This document shows, piece by piece, positions 40,673-48,202 of a DNA stretch of 57,232 nucleotides. Each line of letters starts with the position of its first letter. The first letter of the stretch is position 1. The stretch is taken from the IMG/VR virus record IMGVR_UViG_3300045930_000098, positions 1-57,232 of that record; one strand, given 5' to 3'. The DNA is from a virus. The translations under genes were made by a program, and so were the position numbers. The notes below the pieces were generated by a model. That model saw only the letters and a program-made list of their open reading frames with translations. It was not told where the DNA came from and searched no databases.

Positions 40673-40870
40673 TCAGGCCGGCTGCACGTCGAGCACGTTA
40701 TAACAGGCGACGTTGCGGTTCTTATCGATCCCGGCATATTCGAGGGTCACGCGGAGGACGGGCTTGAGCGGGCAGGGGCGGATGCGGAGGACAGGGCTGG
40801 CGGGGGCGGGCGTCTGGTCGTCCCACATGAAGTGGTGCGGTTTGCCGGCGAGATAGAACTCTCCGATCAT
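40673..40870 (-). CDS. Small hypothetical protein (65 aa)
   Basis: MIGEFYLAGKPHHFMWDDQT start, then RVTLEYAGIDKNRNVACYNV. Beta-rich and hydrophobic-patterned, which suggests a real small domain, although no strong ribosome-binding site is visible. Isolated between a terminator upstream (41122-41154) and the plus-strand terminator region downstream. Confidence 0.5.
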   Translation of the reverse strand: MIGEFYLAGKPHHFMWDDQTPAPASPVLRIRPCPLKPVLRVTLEYAGIDKNRNVACYNVLDVQPA

Positions 40871-41211
40871 GGCTGGCCTGGAGACAGGGGGGGGCGACGA
40901 CCGATTCAGCCGCCGCCCCTGTTGCCCGATCCCGGCGAAGTCATGCGGGACCGGGTTCGGCGCGGAGGTCCGCTCAACGGGAAGCTGAGATGGACGAGCG
41001 CCGAAGCTTTCATCGCGTGTGCCTTTGCAGATGGTGTGTGCGGGATGTCCGATGACTTCGGAGTGAGGGCATTCCCGTGAGGCCCGGTTGCGGTTCAAGC
41101 GATTGGCCCCAGCATACCAATAAAAAGGCCCGCCAGCATCAAAGCCAGCGGGCCGCGAAAGGACAAACCACATGTCAAAACGAAACGACTACCAGAGACG
41201 GCTACATTGTA
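40871..41211. other. Intergenic stretch with terminator only
   Basis: About 340 bases. Contains the minus-strand terminator at 41122-41154; open frames crossing it on both strands look like noise. No promoter for the 40673-40870 gene was identified. Confidence 0.5.
41122..41154 (-). terminator. Terminator of the early operon
   Basis: On the minus strand GGCCCGC (41154-41148) pairs with GCGGGCC (41133-41127) and is followed by TTTTTATT. Ends the leftward early transcript after the gene at 41212. Confidence 0.75.
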
Positions 41212-41442
41212 TCAGTCTCCGTTATCGACTAGGAGGGCGATGCGCTCCAACTCCATGCCGTGCAGCCTGCGGACCAACTCGTAGCGGCTATCGCGGGTGC
41301 CATCGGCGTTGCCGCAGTGGCAGTCCTCCATGCCGCAGAGAGCGCGGCGCACGCGATTGTAGGTCTTCAGAGAGACGGCGTCTCCGACGTTGGCGCGGAC
41401 CTTGGCCTGCGTCTTGTGAAAGCTATTGGTGAGCACGATCAT
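41212..41442 (-). CDS. Hypothetical protein (76 aa)
   Basis: MIVLTNSFHKTQAKVRANVG start, with CGMEDCHCGNADGTRD in the middle (Cys pair plus Asp/Asn). This 'TNxxHxTxxxVR' layout with CGMxDCxCG is seen in small phage/plasmid proteins of unknown function. Last gene of the early operon. Confidence 0.65.
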   Translation of the reverse strand: MIVLTNSFHKTQAKVRANVGDAVSLKTYNRVRRALCGMEDCHCGNADGTRDSRYELVRRLHGMELERIALLVDNGD

Positions 41443-41453
41443 CTTGCGTCTCC

Positions 41454-41657
41454 TTAGCACCACTGAATCGCCTCGTTGTACATGGCCTCGACGGCGGCAT
41501 CGGAGGAGTCGCGGATGCCACTCCAGTCGTACCCCTGCGGCGGCACGTAGCCGGCGATTCCATACCCGTCCTGAAGATCCCAGAGGGCCTCGCAGAACTC
41601 GTTGCTGCCCTCCTGCCATGCCTTGTAGAGGTACTCCATTCGTTCTTCGCGGCTCAT
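41454..41657 (-). CDS. Hypothetical acidic protein (67 aa)
   Basis: Start at MSREERMEYLYKAWQEG, whose ATG overlaps the preceding stop by four bases; the ATG at 41684 is less likely. Helical with aromatic residues (GYGIAGYVPPQGYDW). No known family. Confidence 0.6.
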   Translation of the reverse strand: MSREERMEYLYKAWQEGSNEFCEALWDLQDGYGIAGYVPPQGYDWSGIRDSSDAAVEAMYNEAIQWC

Positions 41658-41866
41658 GCTTGTTTCTCCCGTTTCTTCATGCATCGTTCACACCGGCAGT
41701 TGTTGACTTGGGCGTTGTGCTTCTTCCAGATGACGCCGCCCGTGTAGCTCTTGCGCTGGGCGCCTCGACGGCGCCCCACTTCCGCATAGAGGATCTGGTC
41801 GGGGATGGTGGACATGTCGAGAGCCTTCGTCCACTTGGCTCCAGGCAGATCGAACGTCGCGCCCAT
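41654..41866 (-). CDS. Hypothetical basic protein (70 aa)
   Basis: MGATFDLPGAKWTKALDMST start; ends with CRCERCMKKREKQA, a Cys-rich basic tail that may bind nucleic acid. ATG shares a base with the preceding stop. Confidence 0.6.
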   Translation of the reverse strand: MGATFDLPGAKWTKALDMSTIPDQILYAEVGRRRGAQRKSYTGGVIWKKHNAQVNNCRCERCMKKREKQA

Positions 41867-42414
41867 CACTTCACCTCCATCAGATCGATCAAGGTAGCCA
41901 CGCTGACGCCGCATGGCGTGACCCATTCGCCGTCGCGCAGGATGTAACGGATGGCTCCGTTCTCGCGTTCCTCGTAGTCGCGCCACTCCTCATCGTCGTA
42001 GAGGACATAGATCGAGCCATCGCCAAACTCCGCGATGGAGCCAAGGCAGGCGCCCTCGTCGGAGGAACCCAGGACGCGACCGTGCAGGGCCAGGATCGCG
42101 CGACGGCAGGCGTCGGCGTCGTCGCCGGCATAGACCTGGACCTGATCGTCCTCGTCGTACTGATCGTGCTTCAGGTACACGTTATAGCGCGGCTCTTCGG
42201 CCATCTCGCGGTCATCGGCCTTCTCATGCTCGACCCACGCATAGACGCACGGGAAGTCCAGGTCTTCGCTGTAGCCCTCCAAGGGCCGCACAGCGCGGGC
42301 GCAGAGGTCGTTGTGGTAGGAGTGATCCTCGAATCGAAGCTCCCGCAGAAACGCGGGAAACTCGATGCTGGGCCACTCGTTGAAGCCGTTCTTGACAGGG
42401 GCTGGAATGCTCAT
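41866..42414 (-). CDS. Hypothetical acidic protein (182 aa)
   Basis: Rich in Asp, Glu and Tyr (KHDQYDEDDQVQVYAGDDAD), with a mixed alpha/beta pattern and no recognised domain. The acidic character recalls DNA-mimic antirestriction proteins, but this is only a composition argument. Overlaps the preceding gene by four bases. Confidence 0.6.
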   Translation of the reverse strand: MSIPAPVKNGFNEWPSIEFPAFLRELRFEDHSYHNDLCARAVRPLEGYSEDLDFPCVYAWVEHEKADDREMAEEPRYNVYLKHDQYDEDDQVQVYAGDDADACRRAILALHGRVLGSSDEGACLGSIAEFGDGSIYVLYDDEEWRDYEERENGAIRYILRDGEWVTPCGVSVATLIDLMEVK

Positions 42415-42620
42415 TGATTCACCTTTGCTTGTTCTTGCGCCACGCGCACGGCTTCGGTCAAAGCCTGCGCCAGCCGGTTCGCCTCTTCAATCGAGAGGCG
42501 GGCGCGGAACCGGGGGATGGTCACCTGAGGGCGCGGGATGGGTTGCGCCTCAGAGCGGTAGGCTTCGGAGTGCTCCTCCGTCACCACGTTGCAGATGTCT
42601 TGAATGTTGATGCGGGCCAT
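42411..42620 (-). CDS. Hypothetical protein (69 aa)
   Basis: MARINIQDICNVVTEEHSEA start; a C-terminal helix (SIEEANRLAQALTEAVRVAQ) suggests a small helical bundle. Start and stop overlap both neighbours. Confidence 0.6.
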   Translation of the reverse strand: MARINIQDICNVVTEEHSEAYRSEAQPIPRPQVTIPRFRARLSIEEANRLAQALTEAVRVAQEQAKVNQ

Positions 42621-42874
42621 TACCTTCCCTCCTGCGCCAGCCGACCGCAGACGCGGCAACGGCGAACGCCGTCGAAGACTCCGACCGGGAACTCTCTGAC
42701 GCAATCGCAGACGGCCTTCTGTTCCTGCTCGTAGACGTAGGCTTCGGCGGCATCGACCAGACCCTCGCCGCCGCACGTCGGGCATTCCAGGGTCACAGCG
42801 GACCCTGGAAGGGTTTCCTCGTAGGTGACGGTCGTAGCGCCCTTGCACTGCGGGCAAACGATGTCAGCGGGCAT
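42620..42874 (-). CDS. DnaJ-type zinc-finger small protein
   Basis: 84 residues with three Cys pairs: CPQCKGA, CPTCGGEG and CRVCGRL. The CxxCxG forms match the DnaJ central zinc-finger pattern, common in tiny phage proteins. Likely binds zinc; partner unknown. Confidence 0.68.
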   Translation of the reverse strand: MPADIVCPQCKGATTVTYEETLPGSAVTLECPTCGGEGLVDAAEAYVYEQEQKAVCDCVREFPVGVFDGVRRCRVCGRLAQEGR

Positions 42875-43127
42875 TCTTGACCTCCAGTGCGGCCCGTAAG
42901 CCGCCGGCCTGAAGCCAGCTATCGACGCCGGCCTGCACCTCGTTCCAGAAGGCCACGTCTTCCACGTCATGGGCGTCATCCTCGAATGCGCCGCCGTAGC
43001 CGTTGGCGTCGACGTAATCGTGGAGCTTGCTGAAGCTGGCAGCATCGCGCGGGATGCAACCCTCCTTCGCGTCTTCGATAATCTCTTGTTTGGCGCGTTC
43101 GATGACGCGCTTCAATTCGTCTGACAT
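42864..43127 (-). CDS. Small hypothetical protein expressed from leaderless promoter
   Basis: 87 residues from MSDELKRVIERAKQEI. Helical N-terminus, acidic middle (FEDDAHDVEDVAFW) and basic end. The -10 element TATAGT ends six bases before the ATG, so the mRNA would have no leader and no room for a ribosome-binding site. First gene of the 43.1-41.2 kb unit. Function unknown. Confidence 0.68.
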   Translation of the reverse strand: MSDELKRVIERAKQEIIEDAKEGCIPRDAASFSKLHDYVDANGYGGAFEDDAHDVEDVAFWNEVQAGVDSWLQAGGLRAALEVKNAR

Positions 43128-43213
43128 GCCCCTACTATACCAGATGCACGCATCTGGCAGCAACATGAATCTGCCCTTGACGGCAGATGCACGCATCTGG
43201 TAAGATTTGAGGC
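43128..43213. promoter_or_regulatory. Mirrored divergent promoters with an operator inside each spacer
   Basis: Two promoters face outward. Minus: TTGCTG (43163-43158), 18-base spacer, TATAGT (43139-43134), ATG six bases later. Plus: TTGACG (43177-43182), 18-base spacer, TAAGAT (43201-43206), ATG seven bases later. Each spacer is a copy of the palindrome CAGATGCACGCATCTG (43141-43156 and 43184-43199). A repressor bound there would block both. Confidence 0.82.
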
Positions 43214-43705
43214 ATGGAAGAGACACCCATCACAACAGTTTGTGAACAATGCTTCGCGCAGAATTTCACGCCGGTTGCCGGCGACAAGACGGACGGGCAA
43301 CTCTGCCCTGAGTGCCAGTCGAAGGGCATGATCATCCGCATCGAGACGGAGCCGAACGAGGAATATCCGCGCTTCGTCGCCGGTCTTTCGATGGCGTCGG
43401 CATGGATTGACGAGGGCGGCGTGTACGGCGAGTGGTACGAGTTCAGCAACGCGGAGTATCAGGGCGCGTTGAAGGAGGACTGGTTCAAGTTGGCCGACCT
43501 CGATGACTCTTCCTTTGAAGCCCTGCAAGCGTCGGTCGAAGTCCGGTCGGCCTTCCTGCGGGAGTTCTGGGCGAAGCACCGGGATACGCTGGTTGCCCGC
43601 GACAACGCCATGAACGAGTGGGAGCAGATCAAGGCCGGTCGCCCGAAGCCGATCCACTGGCTCGACATTCCGGACTTCAAGATCATCCTCACGCGCATGA
43701 GCTAG
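43214..43705 (+). CDS. Zinc-ribbon protein on plus strand, divergent from early operon
   Basis: 163 residues. CEQCFAQNF and CPECQSKGM give a zinc ribbon at residues 10-39; the rest is acidic and aromatic (DEGGVYGEWYEFSNAEYQGA) with a helical end. No HTH, so it is not obviously the repressor of its own operator. Transcript looks leaderless and ends at a perfect terminator 20 bases downstream. Function unknown. Confidence 0.75.
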   Translation: MEETPITTVCEQCFAQNFTPVAGDKTDGQLCPECQSKGMIIRIETEPNEEYPRFVAGLSMASAWIDEGGVYGEWYEFSNAEYQGALKEDWFKLADLDDSSFEALQASVEVRSAFLREFWAKHRDTLVARDNAMNEWEQIKAGRPKPIHWLDIPDFKIILTRMS

Positions 43706-43724
43706 CCTCTGCCCTGCTCGATGA

Positions 43725-43752
43725 AAGCCCTCCCTTCGGGGAGGGCTTTTTG
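43725..43752 (+). terminator. Perfect rho-independent terminator
   Basis: AGCCCTCCC-TTCG-GGGAGGGCT followed by TTTTT: 9-base stem with a UUCG tetraloop, right after the plus-strand zinc-ribbon gene. Confidence 0.92.
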
Positions 43753-43778
43753 CGTTTATGGGGGGAGTTCCTGGCCGA

Positions 43779-44723
43779 TCATCCCGCATCTTCCCGCCTC
43801 ATCGGCTGGACGACGGCCAGAGCCTTTAGTTCGGGGAAGTGGTCCGTCTTGCGGATCAGCGCCTGATTCACCAGGACGTTCTCGCCGCGGACGTACATCT
43901 GCCACGCCTTGACGATCCGCGCCAGCGTCTCGCCGTTGCGGAGCCGCTCTCCGTGTCTCAGGCTGAGAAGCTCGTCACGGAGGACGGCAATCGGATGGTC
44001 CTTCGACGGGAGGTCGATGCCCTCGATCAATGACCGGAAGAATTTCGCGGCCCGCTTCTCATCGATCTGGTGCAGCAGATAGCTCCCAGCGCGGAACGCG
44101 CCCAGAGCGAACGCCTTCCCGCGAAACACCGCCGGCAGCTTGACCAGATGCTGATGGATGCCGGGATGCAGTTCCACGCACTCGCAGACTTGCGCCGCGG
44201 TCGGGAACTGTTCGCCGCCACGGGCGCCATTCCATCCCGTGCCGTTGAAGAAGCCGCGCTCCCACTGCCAGATCACGGTGGCGACGGCGGCTACCTCGCC
44301 GGGTTTCTCGACGCCCTGCACCTTGAGGTCGTCACGCGCCGACCGCTTCCGGTTCTTGTCGAAGCCGGCAAAAGCTGCCGGCGGAAGGCCGATCTGGACG
44401 ATCAGGGGAACGTGCCCCGGCTCTGACCGGATCAGCGCCCAGAGAACATGCTGGCCGTTGATCAGCCGCTCATCGGTATCGAACGCGATCTGCTCGACCC
44501 ACGGTTGCCACTTGCCGGCGTTCATGTCGGCCAAGTAGCGTTTGCCGACTCCCTCGTTCAGGCTTCGCTGAGACTCCTCGTCGCGTTGCAGAAGCCATCT
44601 GGTGGCCTGCTCCTTGGTCACGTCCTGGCGCCAGACCTCCCGCCCGCCCGCCGCGGAGCGGGTGGCCGCATCCATGAAGTCTGGATACTGAACCTTGATT
44701 CGTCCGTTTCGTTTTCGTCCCAT
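43779..44723 (-). CDS. Conserved phage protein of the 'NGQHxL' (ParB-like) type
   Basis: 314 residues from MGRKRNGRIKVQYPDF. YLADMNAGKWQPW, then FDTDERLINGQHVLWALI, LIVQIGLPPAAFAGFDKNRK and RSARDDL match a common phage/plasmid family in which a ParB-like half carries 'LLNGQHRLxAI' and 'DxGxxRTxxD'. The Arg after GQH is Val here. The C-terminal helical half has no known role. Function of the family is unclear. Confidence 0.7.
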   Translation of the reverse strand: MGRKRNGRIKVQYPDFMDAATRSAAGGREVWRQDVTKEQATRWLLQRDEESQRSLNEGVGKRYLADMNAGKWQPWVEQIAFDTDERLINGQHVLWALIRSEPGHVPLIVQIGLPPAAFAGFDKNRKRSARDDLKVQGVEKPGEVAAVATVIWQWERGFFNGTGWNGARGGEQFPTAAQVCECVELHPGIHQHLVKLPAVFRGKAFALGAFRAGSYLLHQIDEKRAAKFFRSLIEGIDLPSKDHPIAVLRDELLSLRHGERLRNGETLARIVKAWQMYVRGENVLVNQALIRKTDHFPELKALAVVQPMRREDAG

Positions 44724-44725
44724 TT

Positions 44726-44902
44726 TCACAACTCCTTCACTTCCAGCCCCGGCCCCAAGCTTTCGAGCCAACGGAAAAGCCGGTCCATCGGCTGGCCCAG
44801 GAACTTCTCCACGACCGGGGCGCACTCCACGATGACGCCGTCTTCATCGGTCCCGACCTCGACCGTCATCTTCGGGTGGCTCACCCAGAGTCGATGCAGC
44901 AT
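44726..44902 (-). CDS. Small hypothetical protein
   Basis: Start uncertain: ATG at 44902 (MLHRLWVSHPKMTVEVG), GTG at 44932 or ATG at 44869 are all in frame. The part MTVEVGTDEDGVIVECAPVV onward is beta-rich and plausible, followed by a helix (FLGQPMDRLFRWLESLGPG). It overlaps the end of the gene at 44844-45125. Confidence 0.5.
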   Translation of the reverse strand: MLHRLWVSHPKMTVEVGTDEDGVIVECAPVVEKFLGQPMDRLFRWLESLGPGLEVKEL

Positions 44903-45125
44903 CCTCGCATTCTCCGCAGTGGATCGTTCCACGTTCCATGATCTGCTCCAGCTTGTTCAGCAGGACGACCGTGTGACCGCATTCGAGTTCGACGTGCGCC
45001 ATCAGCGGCGAACCCAGCAGGACCAGCTTGTCGAGCACTCGCGCGATGCGGCGATGGTGCGGCCCGACCGGCGTGTCGCCTTTCGTCAGATAAAGCCCTT
45101 CACCGACCTTCTTCCGTTTGCTCAC
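44844..45125 (-). CDS. Small Cys/His-containing protein
   Basis: 93 residues from a GTG start with AGGAAG upstream. Middle reads MAHVELECGHTVVLLNKLEQ, then HCGECEDAA: the VELxCGHxV...xCxxC order is a small zinc-binding motif repeated in several proteins of this phage. The final dozen residues look degenerate where the next gene begins. Confidence 0.6.
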   Translation of the reverse strand: MSKRKKVGEGLYLTKGDTPVGPHHRRIARVLDKLVLLGSPLMAHVELECGHTVVLLNKLEQIMERGTIHCGECEDAASTLGEPPEDDGRGRDR

Positions 45126-45354
45126 GCGCTTCCTCCTGCATGGCCCTGATCAGTCCGATGGCAAGCTCCACCGGATCGTGCGACGGCAGAATTCCGCGCC
45201 GCTTTCCCTGCTCCAGAATGTAGTCGCACCGCTCGACGTTGATCTCGACATCGCCCTGGAGCAGCCCGTACATCATGCAGTCTGCGATCACTCGCGCCCC
45301 GGCGGCGCCGTCCACGGCTTCCTGCCATTGCGCTGGTGTGCGAGGAGTCTTCAT
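45100..45354 (-). CDS. Hypothetical helical protein (84 aa)
   Basis: Start at MKTPRTPAQWQEAVDGAAGA, whose ATG overlaps the preceding stop by four bases. Pattern of helices (RVIADCMMYGLLQGDVEINV, ELAIGLIRAMQEEAREQ). Family unknown, but this type of small protein recurs in phage early regions. Confidence 0.65.
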   Translation of the reverse strand: MKTPRTPAQWQEAVDGAAGARVIADCMMYGLLQGDVEINVERCDYILEQGKRRGILPSHDPVELAIGLIRAMQEEAREQTEEGR

Positions 45355-45539
45355 TTGAACGGCCAGTGCGGCTCGTAAGCCGCGTCCCTGCATTTGAGGC
45401 AGAGCACGTCAGCAATCAATACGGCAATCCGCGTCCTGCGGTCTTGCATGTCAGGACCGCTGATAATCACCTCTCCAGGTTCGCCGCATACCTCGCAACG
45501 CCACGGGACGATGCAAGAGTTCCAGTCTATGACTGTCAT
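45351..45539 (-). CDS. Zinc-ribbon microprotein (62 aa)
   Basis: CEVCGEPGEVIISGPDM followed by CLKCRDAAY gives paired CxxC knuckles about 33 residues apart. ATGA overlap with the next gene. Weakly AT-rich gap of 60 bases upstream. Confidence 0.7.
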   Translation of the reverse strand: MTVIDWNSCIVPWRCEVCGEPGEVIISGPDMQDRRTRIAVLIADVLCLKCRDAAYEPHWPFK

Positions 45540-45599
45540 TTTCCCCTTCCCAAAAATTTTTGCCGTTGACTCGAATTCGATCTGAAACCATTAGCCCGG

Positions 45600-45842
45600 T
45601 CACTGCGCCTGCACCTCTTCACGCGCGGCTTCGATGAGCCACCGCTCCAGAATCTGCACGATAGCCCACTTCCCCTTGGGAAACCACTCCGGACGATCCG
45701 TGCTCTCGCGAAGCAGGAAGTAGAGCCAGCCCCACGCCAGAATCGAATCGTTGTTGCCGATCAGCGCCAGGTCCGCGCCCCACATGTCGTGCGCCCAGCG
45801 GTGCAGGCCGGCCTGCGTCTCTTGAGAAAATCTCTCGATCAT
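45600..45842 (-). CDS. Hypothetical protein (80 aa)
   Basis: MIERFSQETQAGLHRWAHDM start, then LALIGNNDSILAWGWLYFLL and WAIVQILERWLIEAAREE. Helical and Trp-rich; the LAWGWLYFLL stretch is hydrophobic enough for a short membrane or buried helix. No family known. Confidence 0.6.
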   Translation of the reverse strand: MIERFSQETQAGLHRWAHDMWGADLALIGNNDSILAWGWLYFLLRESTDRPEWFPKGKWAIVQILERWLIEAAREEVQAQ

Positions 45843-45851
45843 AACGGCCTC

Positions 45852-45929
45852 TCAGCACGCCAGCCAGAACGCCATCACGATCAGCACGATCAGGAGCATG
45901 GCGACGATCTGGTCGTTGGCTTTCTGCAT
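45852..45929 (-). CDS. Single-helix membrane microprotein (25 aa)
   Basis: MQKANDQIVAMLLIVLIVMA followed by FWLAC. Its ATG directly follows the preceding TGA with no gap, and the hydrophobic core is continuous, so translation is credible despite the size. Could act in lysis control or membrane signalling; unproven. Confidence 0.5.
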   Translation of the reverse strand: MQKANDQIVAMLLIVLIVMAFWLAC

Positions 45930-46154
45930 TCAGTTCGCCGCGATCCTGCACAGAGCGCAGGAGACGTGGCCCCCCATCAAAGCCAGCGGACTGCCCTGAC
46001 CGGATAGCAAGATGACGTGGCCGCAGGCGAGGAAGACGATGGCGCCTTCGGGCAGAGGACAGATGACCAAGATCTTGCGATCAAAGGAGCCGAACGGCGG
46101 ATTAAAGCGGACCTCCATCCCGCCGAACCGGAGTTGAAGCTCGTCATCGGACAT
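45930..46154 (-). CDS. Small Cys/His protein (74 aa)
   Basis: Start taken at MSDDELQLRFGGMEVRFNPP (an ATG one codon upstream is equally possible). Contains IVFLACGHVILLSGQG and GHVSCALCRIAAN, again the CGH...CxxC layout. Likely zinc-binding. Confidence 0.6.
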   Translation of the reverse strand: MSDDELQLRFGGMEVRFNPPFGSFDRKILVICPLPEGAIVFLACGHVILLSGQGSPLALMGGHVSCALCRIAAN

Positions 46155-46157
46155 CAT

Positions 46158-46242
46158 CGACGGCCTCTCTTTCTGATGGCGAGTCCAGCGGGAAGAGCGT
46201 CGTGCCTCGCTCCCGGTGGCCCCGAAGGACTCGCCGCAAGGT
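46158..46242. other. Intercistronic gap with 9-base inverted repeat
   Basis: GGCGAGTCC (46178-46186) and GGACTCGCC (46227-46235) form a long-loop hairpin in the early transcript. No ORF. Confidence 0.4.
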
Positions 46243-46581
46243 TCACGCCGCGCCTTTACGTTTCGGCATGACGTGAACGGACCCTTTTTTTGCCGGGATC
46301 TTCAGGTTGTACGCAGTGGGATCGAAGTAGCTGGTGAGCGGAAGCGTCGGATCTTTCCGCCAGATCACCGTCGTATGAAACTCGTTCCAGGCGTCCATCC
46401 CCTTCTGCGTCATCTTGAACCCGTGGCCGGGATAGTATGCGACGTACTCGCGGATCAGCATCGAGCGGAAGGGCCGCTGATCGAACTCCTGCGCCTGATC
46501 GATTCGCAAGTATTCGCGGGACCGCATCTGCATGAGGAACTCCAGCATTCCGTACTGGCGCCGCGAGAGGGTCGTGCTCAT
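46243..46581 (-). CDS. Winged-helix-like hypothetical protein (112 aa)
   Basis: Start at MSTTLSRRQYGMLEFLMQMR, preceded by GAGGGGAAGCC. Helix-strand order (RRQYGMLEFLMQMRSREYLR, IREYVAYYPGHGFKMTQKGM) resembles small winged-helix DNA-binding domains of phages. Basic C-terminus (MPKRKGAA). Confidence 0.6.
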   Translation of the reverse strand: MSTTLSRRQYGMLEFLMQMRSREYLRIDQAQEFDQRPFRSMLIREYVAYYPGHGFKMTQKGMDAWNEFHTTVIWRKDPTLPLTSYFDPTAYNLKIPAKKGSVHVMPKRKGAA

Positions 46582-46790
46582 GGCTTCCCCTCGCGTTTCG
46601 CGCTGGCGAGAACGCTCTTGCTGACGTTGGTGTCGATCAGCGATTCGCCGCCGTTTCTGATGGTGCCGTCCGGTTCCCGCTTGCCGCACTGTACGATGAT
46701 GGCGTCACCCGCGTCGATGCTGGTCTTCCGCTTCACCGCCAGCTTCACGATGTAGAGGATGATGAGCCGCTCCAACCCCAGGACGTTCAT
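46578..46790 (-). CDS. Hypothetical protein (70 aa)
   Basis: MNVLGLERLIILYIVKLAVK start, then KTSIDAGDAIIVQCGKREPD and SLIDTNVSKSVLASA. Four-base overlaps at both ends. No family recognised. Confidence 0.6.
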   Translation of the reverse strand: MNVLGLERLIILYIVKLAVKRKTSIDAGDAIIVQCGKREPDGTIRNGGESLIDTNVSKSVLASAKREGKP

Positions 46791-47113
46791 GCAACCGCCG
46801 CTTTCTGCGCCGCGGGCTGCTTCTCCGCTTTCCATGCCGCGCGTGTGATGGTCTTCTTCTTCGCCTTCGCCCATCTCCGTTTCTGGGCCTCTGCGATCCT
46901 CGCGCGGCCTTCCGGCGAGACATGGTGCTTCGTCGTCGGCTTCATTCCGCCGTTCTGCATCGCCGCCAGTTGCGCCTTGAACTCATCGATCTGCGCCTGC
47001 ATCAACTCGACGGCGTGAACCATTCCAGGCAGGAGCGCCGCCATGCCCATCTGTGCGTACTGCGATAGATTGTCATGTTGTAGTTTCTTCACCCGATCCT
47101 CCCGGTCGGTCAT
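46787..47113 (-). CDS. Coiled-coil, basic-tailed hypothetical protein (108 aa)
   Basis: From MTDREDRVKKLQHDNL; an ATG at 47146 is an alternative. A helix (PGMVHAVELMQAQIDEFKAQ) is followed by a Lys/Arg/Ala tail (ARIAEAQKRRWAKAKKKT) similar to the 'RIAxAQKxRWAxxK' tails of many phage and bacterial small DNA-binding proteins. Upstream 125 bases are slightly AT-rich and may hold a promoter that I could not define. Confidence 0.65.
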   Translation of the reverse strand: MTDREDRVKKLQHDNLSQYAQMGMAALLPGMVHAVELMQAQIDEFKAQLAAMQNGGMKPTTKHHVSPEGRARIAEAQKRRWAKAKKKTITRAAWKAEKQPAAQKAAVA

Positions 47114-47237
47114 CTGTTTTACACGCAGTATTTCAACATGAAACATGCACGGGTGCGTAGCGGGAACGTATCGAGAACCACGGTATATGCACTACACGCC
47201 TCATTTTTGGGCGGTGTATCTTTTGGACACTGAGCTT

Positions 47238-47822
47238 TCATGGAATGACGATCTCCCCGATGTCGGAGGGGAACAGAGCCAGCACAATCGTGTTCTTGCT
47301 CGATGTCAGGTTGCTCAGGCGGGCGTCTTCCTGCTCGTCCAGCCACGTCTCAAATGGCGTATCGCTCTTAGTGCCATTGCATGAGGCGCAGAATAGCCGG
47401 ATGTTCCGCGCGTGGAGCCGCGCCCAGTCTTGATCGTTTCGCGGCGGCGCAAGGTGCTCGATCTGAATGTCGCGTTCGTTCAGAAATGAGTGACCGCATC
47501 CTTGGCACACTCCTTCATGGCCCATCAGAGCGCGGAGGACCGGAACCAGCGATTGGTAGTTCATCGTAACCATGAAGAACTCCCGGCTGGTTCCAGCCTT
47601 GTGGGCCGCGATGGCCGCGCGATTCTGAATGATGGCGAAAGGCCGGTCGGCGTTCTTCCGTTCGTTGCGTTCCTTCTGTTCGCAGGCTTTGCAGACCGGA
47701 TTGAATTCCCACACCGTACCGTGTGGGGTTCTTCGTTGTCGCCCGCGAAAACGAGAGTGATGCTTCCATAATTTGCATGGACCTTGGCACTGGCGTTCGC
47801 ATGGTCGATGTTCGTCGCTCAT
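47238..47822 (-). CDS. HNH endonuclease
   Basis: 194 residues from MSDEHRPCERQ (ATGA overlap with the preceding gene). N-terminal Cys motif (CERQCQGPCK, CKACEQKERN) and a C-terminal HNH: CQGCGHSFLNERDIQIEHLA, then ARNIRLFCASCNGTKSD. Could be a homing-type enzyme or a packaging/replication nuclease. It is far from the terminase genes, unlike HNH packaging partners. Confidence 0.82.
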   Translation of the reverse strand: MSDEHRPCERQCQGPCKLWKHHSRFRGRQRRTPHGTVWEFNPVCKACEQKERNERKNADRPFAIIQNRAAIAAHKAGTSREFFMVTMNYQSLVPVLRALMGHEGVCQGCGHSFLNERDIQIEHLAPPRNDQDWARLHARNIRLFCASCNGTKSDTPFETWLDEQEDARLSNLTSSKNTIVLALFPSDIGEIVIP

Positions 47823-48202
47823 GACGCCCTCGCAATTCGGCATCGGCATGGTCGGCTGAAGTCGGCTTCATATTCATGCAGCCCGCCGATGCTGACGGGC
47901 CGGGTGACCGACACCCAGCCGCTTCCTTGGCAGACCTCGCAGTCGGGATCGCCCAGAGATCTGGGACCGGACTGCTGACGCAACTCGCCTGCGCGGCGGA
48001 TTAGTTCCGCTGGTGTCGGACATCGCTCATCGGTGTCGATCACGTCTGAGATCAGCCGGTGGATGAATGCCTGATCGGTTTCAGAGACACGCCGCAATGC
48101 GCGGCGCATCTCATGCTGGGCTTTCGGCACTTCCGGAAATTTCGGAAGGCCGCTCAGACGCTGGATCTCCTCGTCGTAAAAAGCGTCAAGCAGTTTTCGC
48201 AC
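47819..48202 (-). CDS. Replication accessory-like protein
   Basis: 127 residues from the GTG at 48202, preceded by GGAGG at good spacing; upstream codons in this frame are shadow. FPEVPKAQHEMRRALRRVSE, then CPTPAELIRRAGEL and CEVCQGSGWVSVTRP match small proteins that follow replication initiators in phages ('CPxPxDL' and 'CxxCxGSG' motifs). Possibly a helicase-loader-like or regulator protein; weakly supported. Confidence 0.6.
   Translation of the reverse strand: MRKLLDAFYDEEIQRLSGLPKFPEVPKAQHEMRRALRRVSETDQAFIHRLISDVIDTDERCPTPAELIRRAGELRQQSGPRSLGDPDCEVCQGSGWVSVTRPVSIGGLHEYEADFSRPCRCRIARAS

Noticed and set aside
40832-41080. Plus-strand ORF opposite the 40673-40870 gene
   Set aside because: Arg/Gly/Pro-rich start, no ribosome-binding site or domain; treated as noise.
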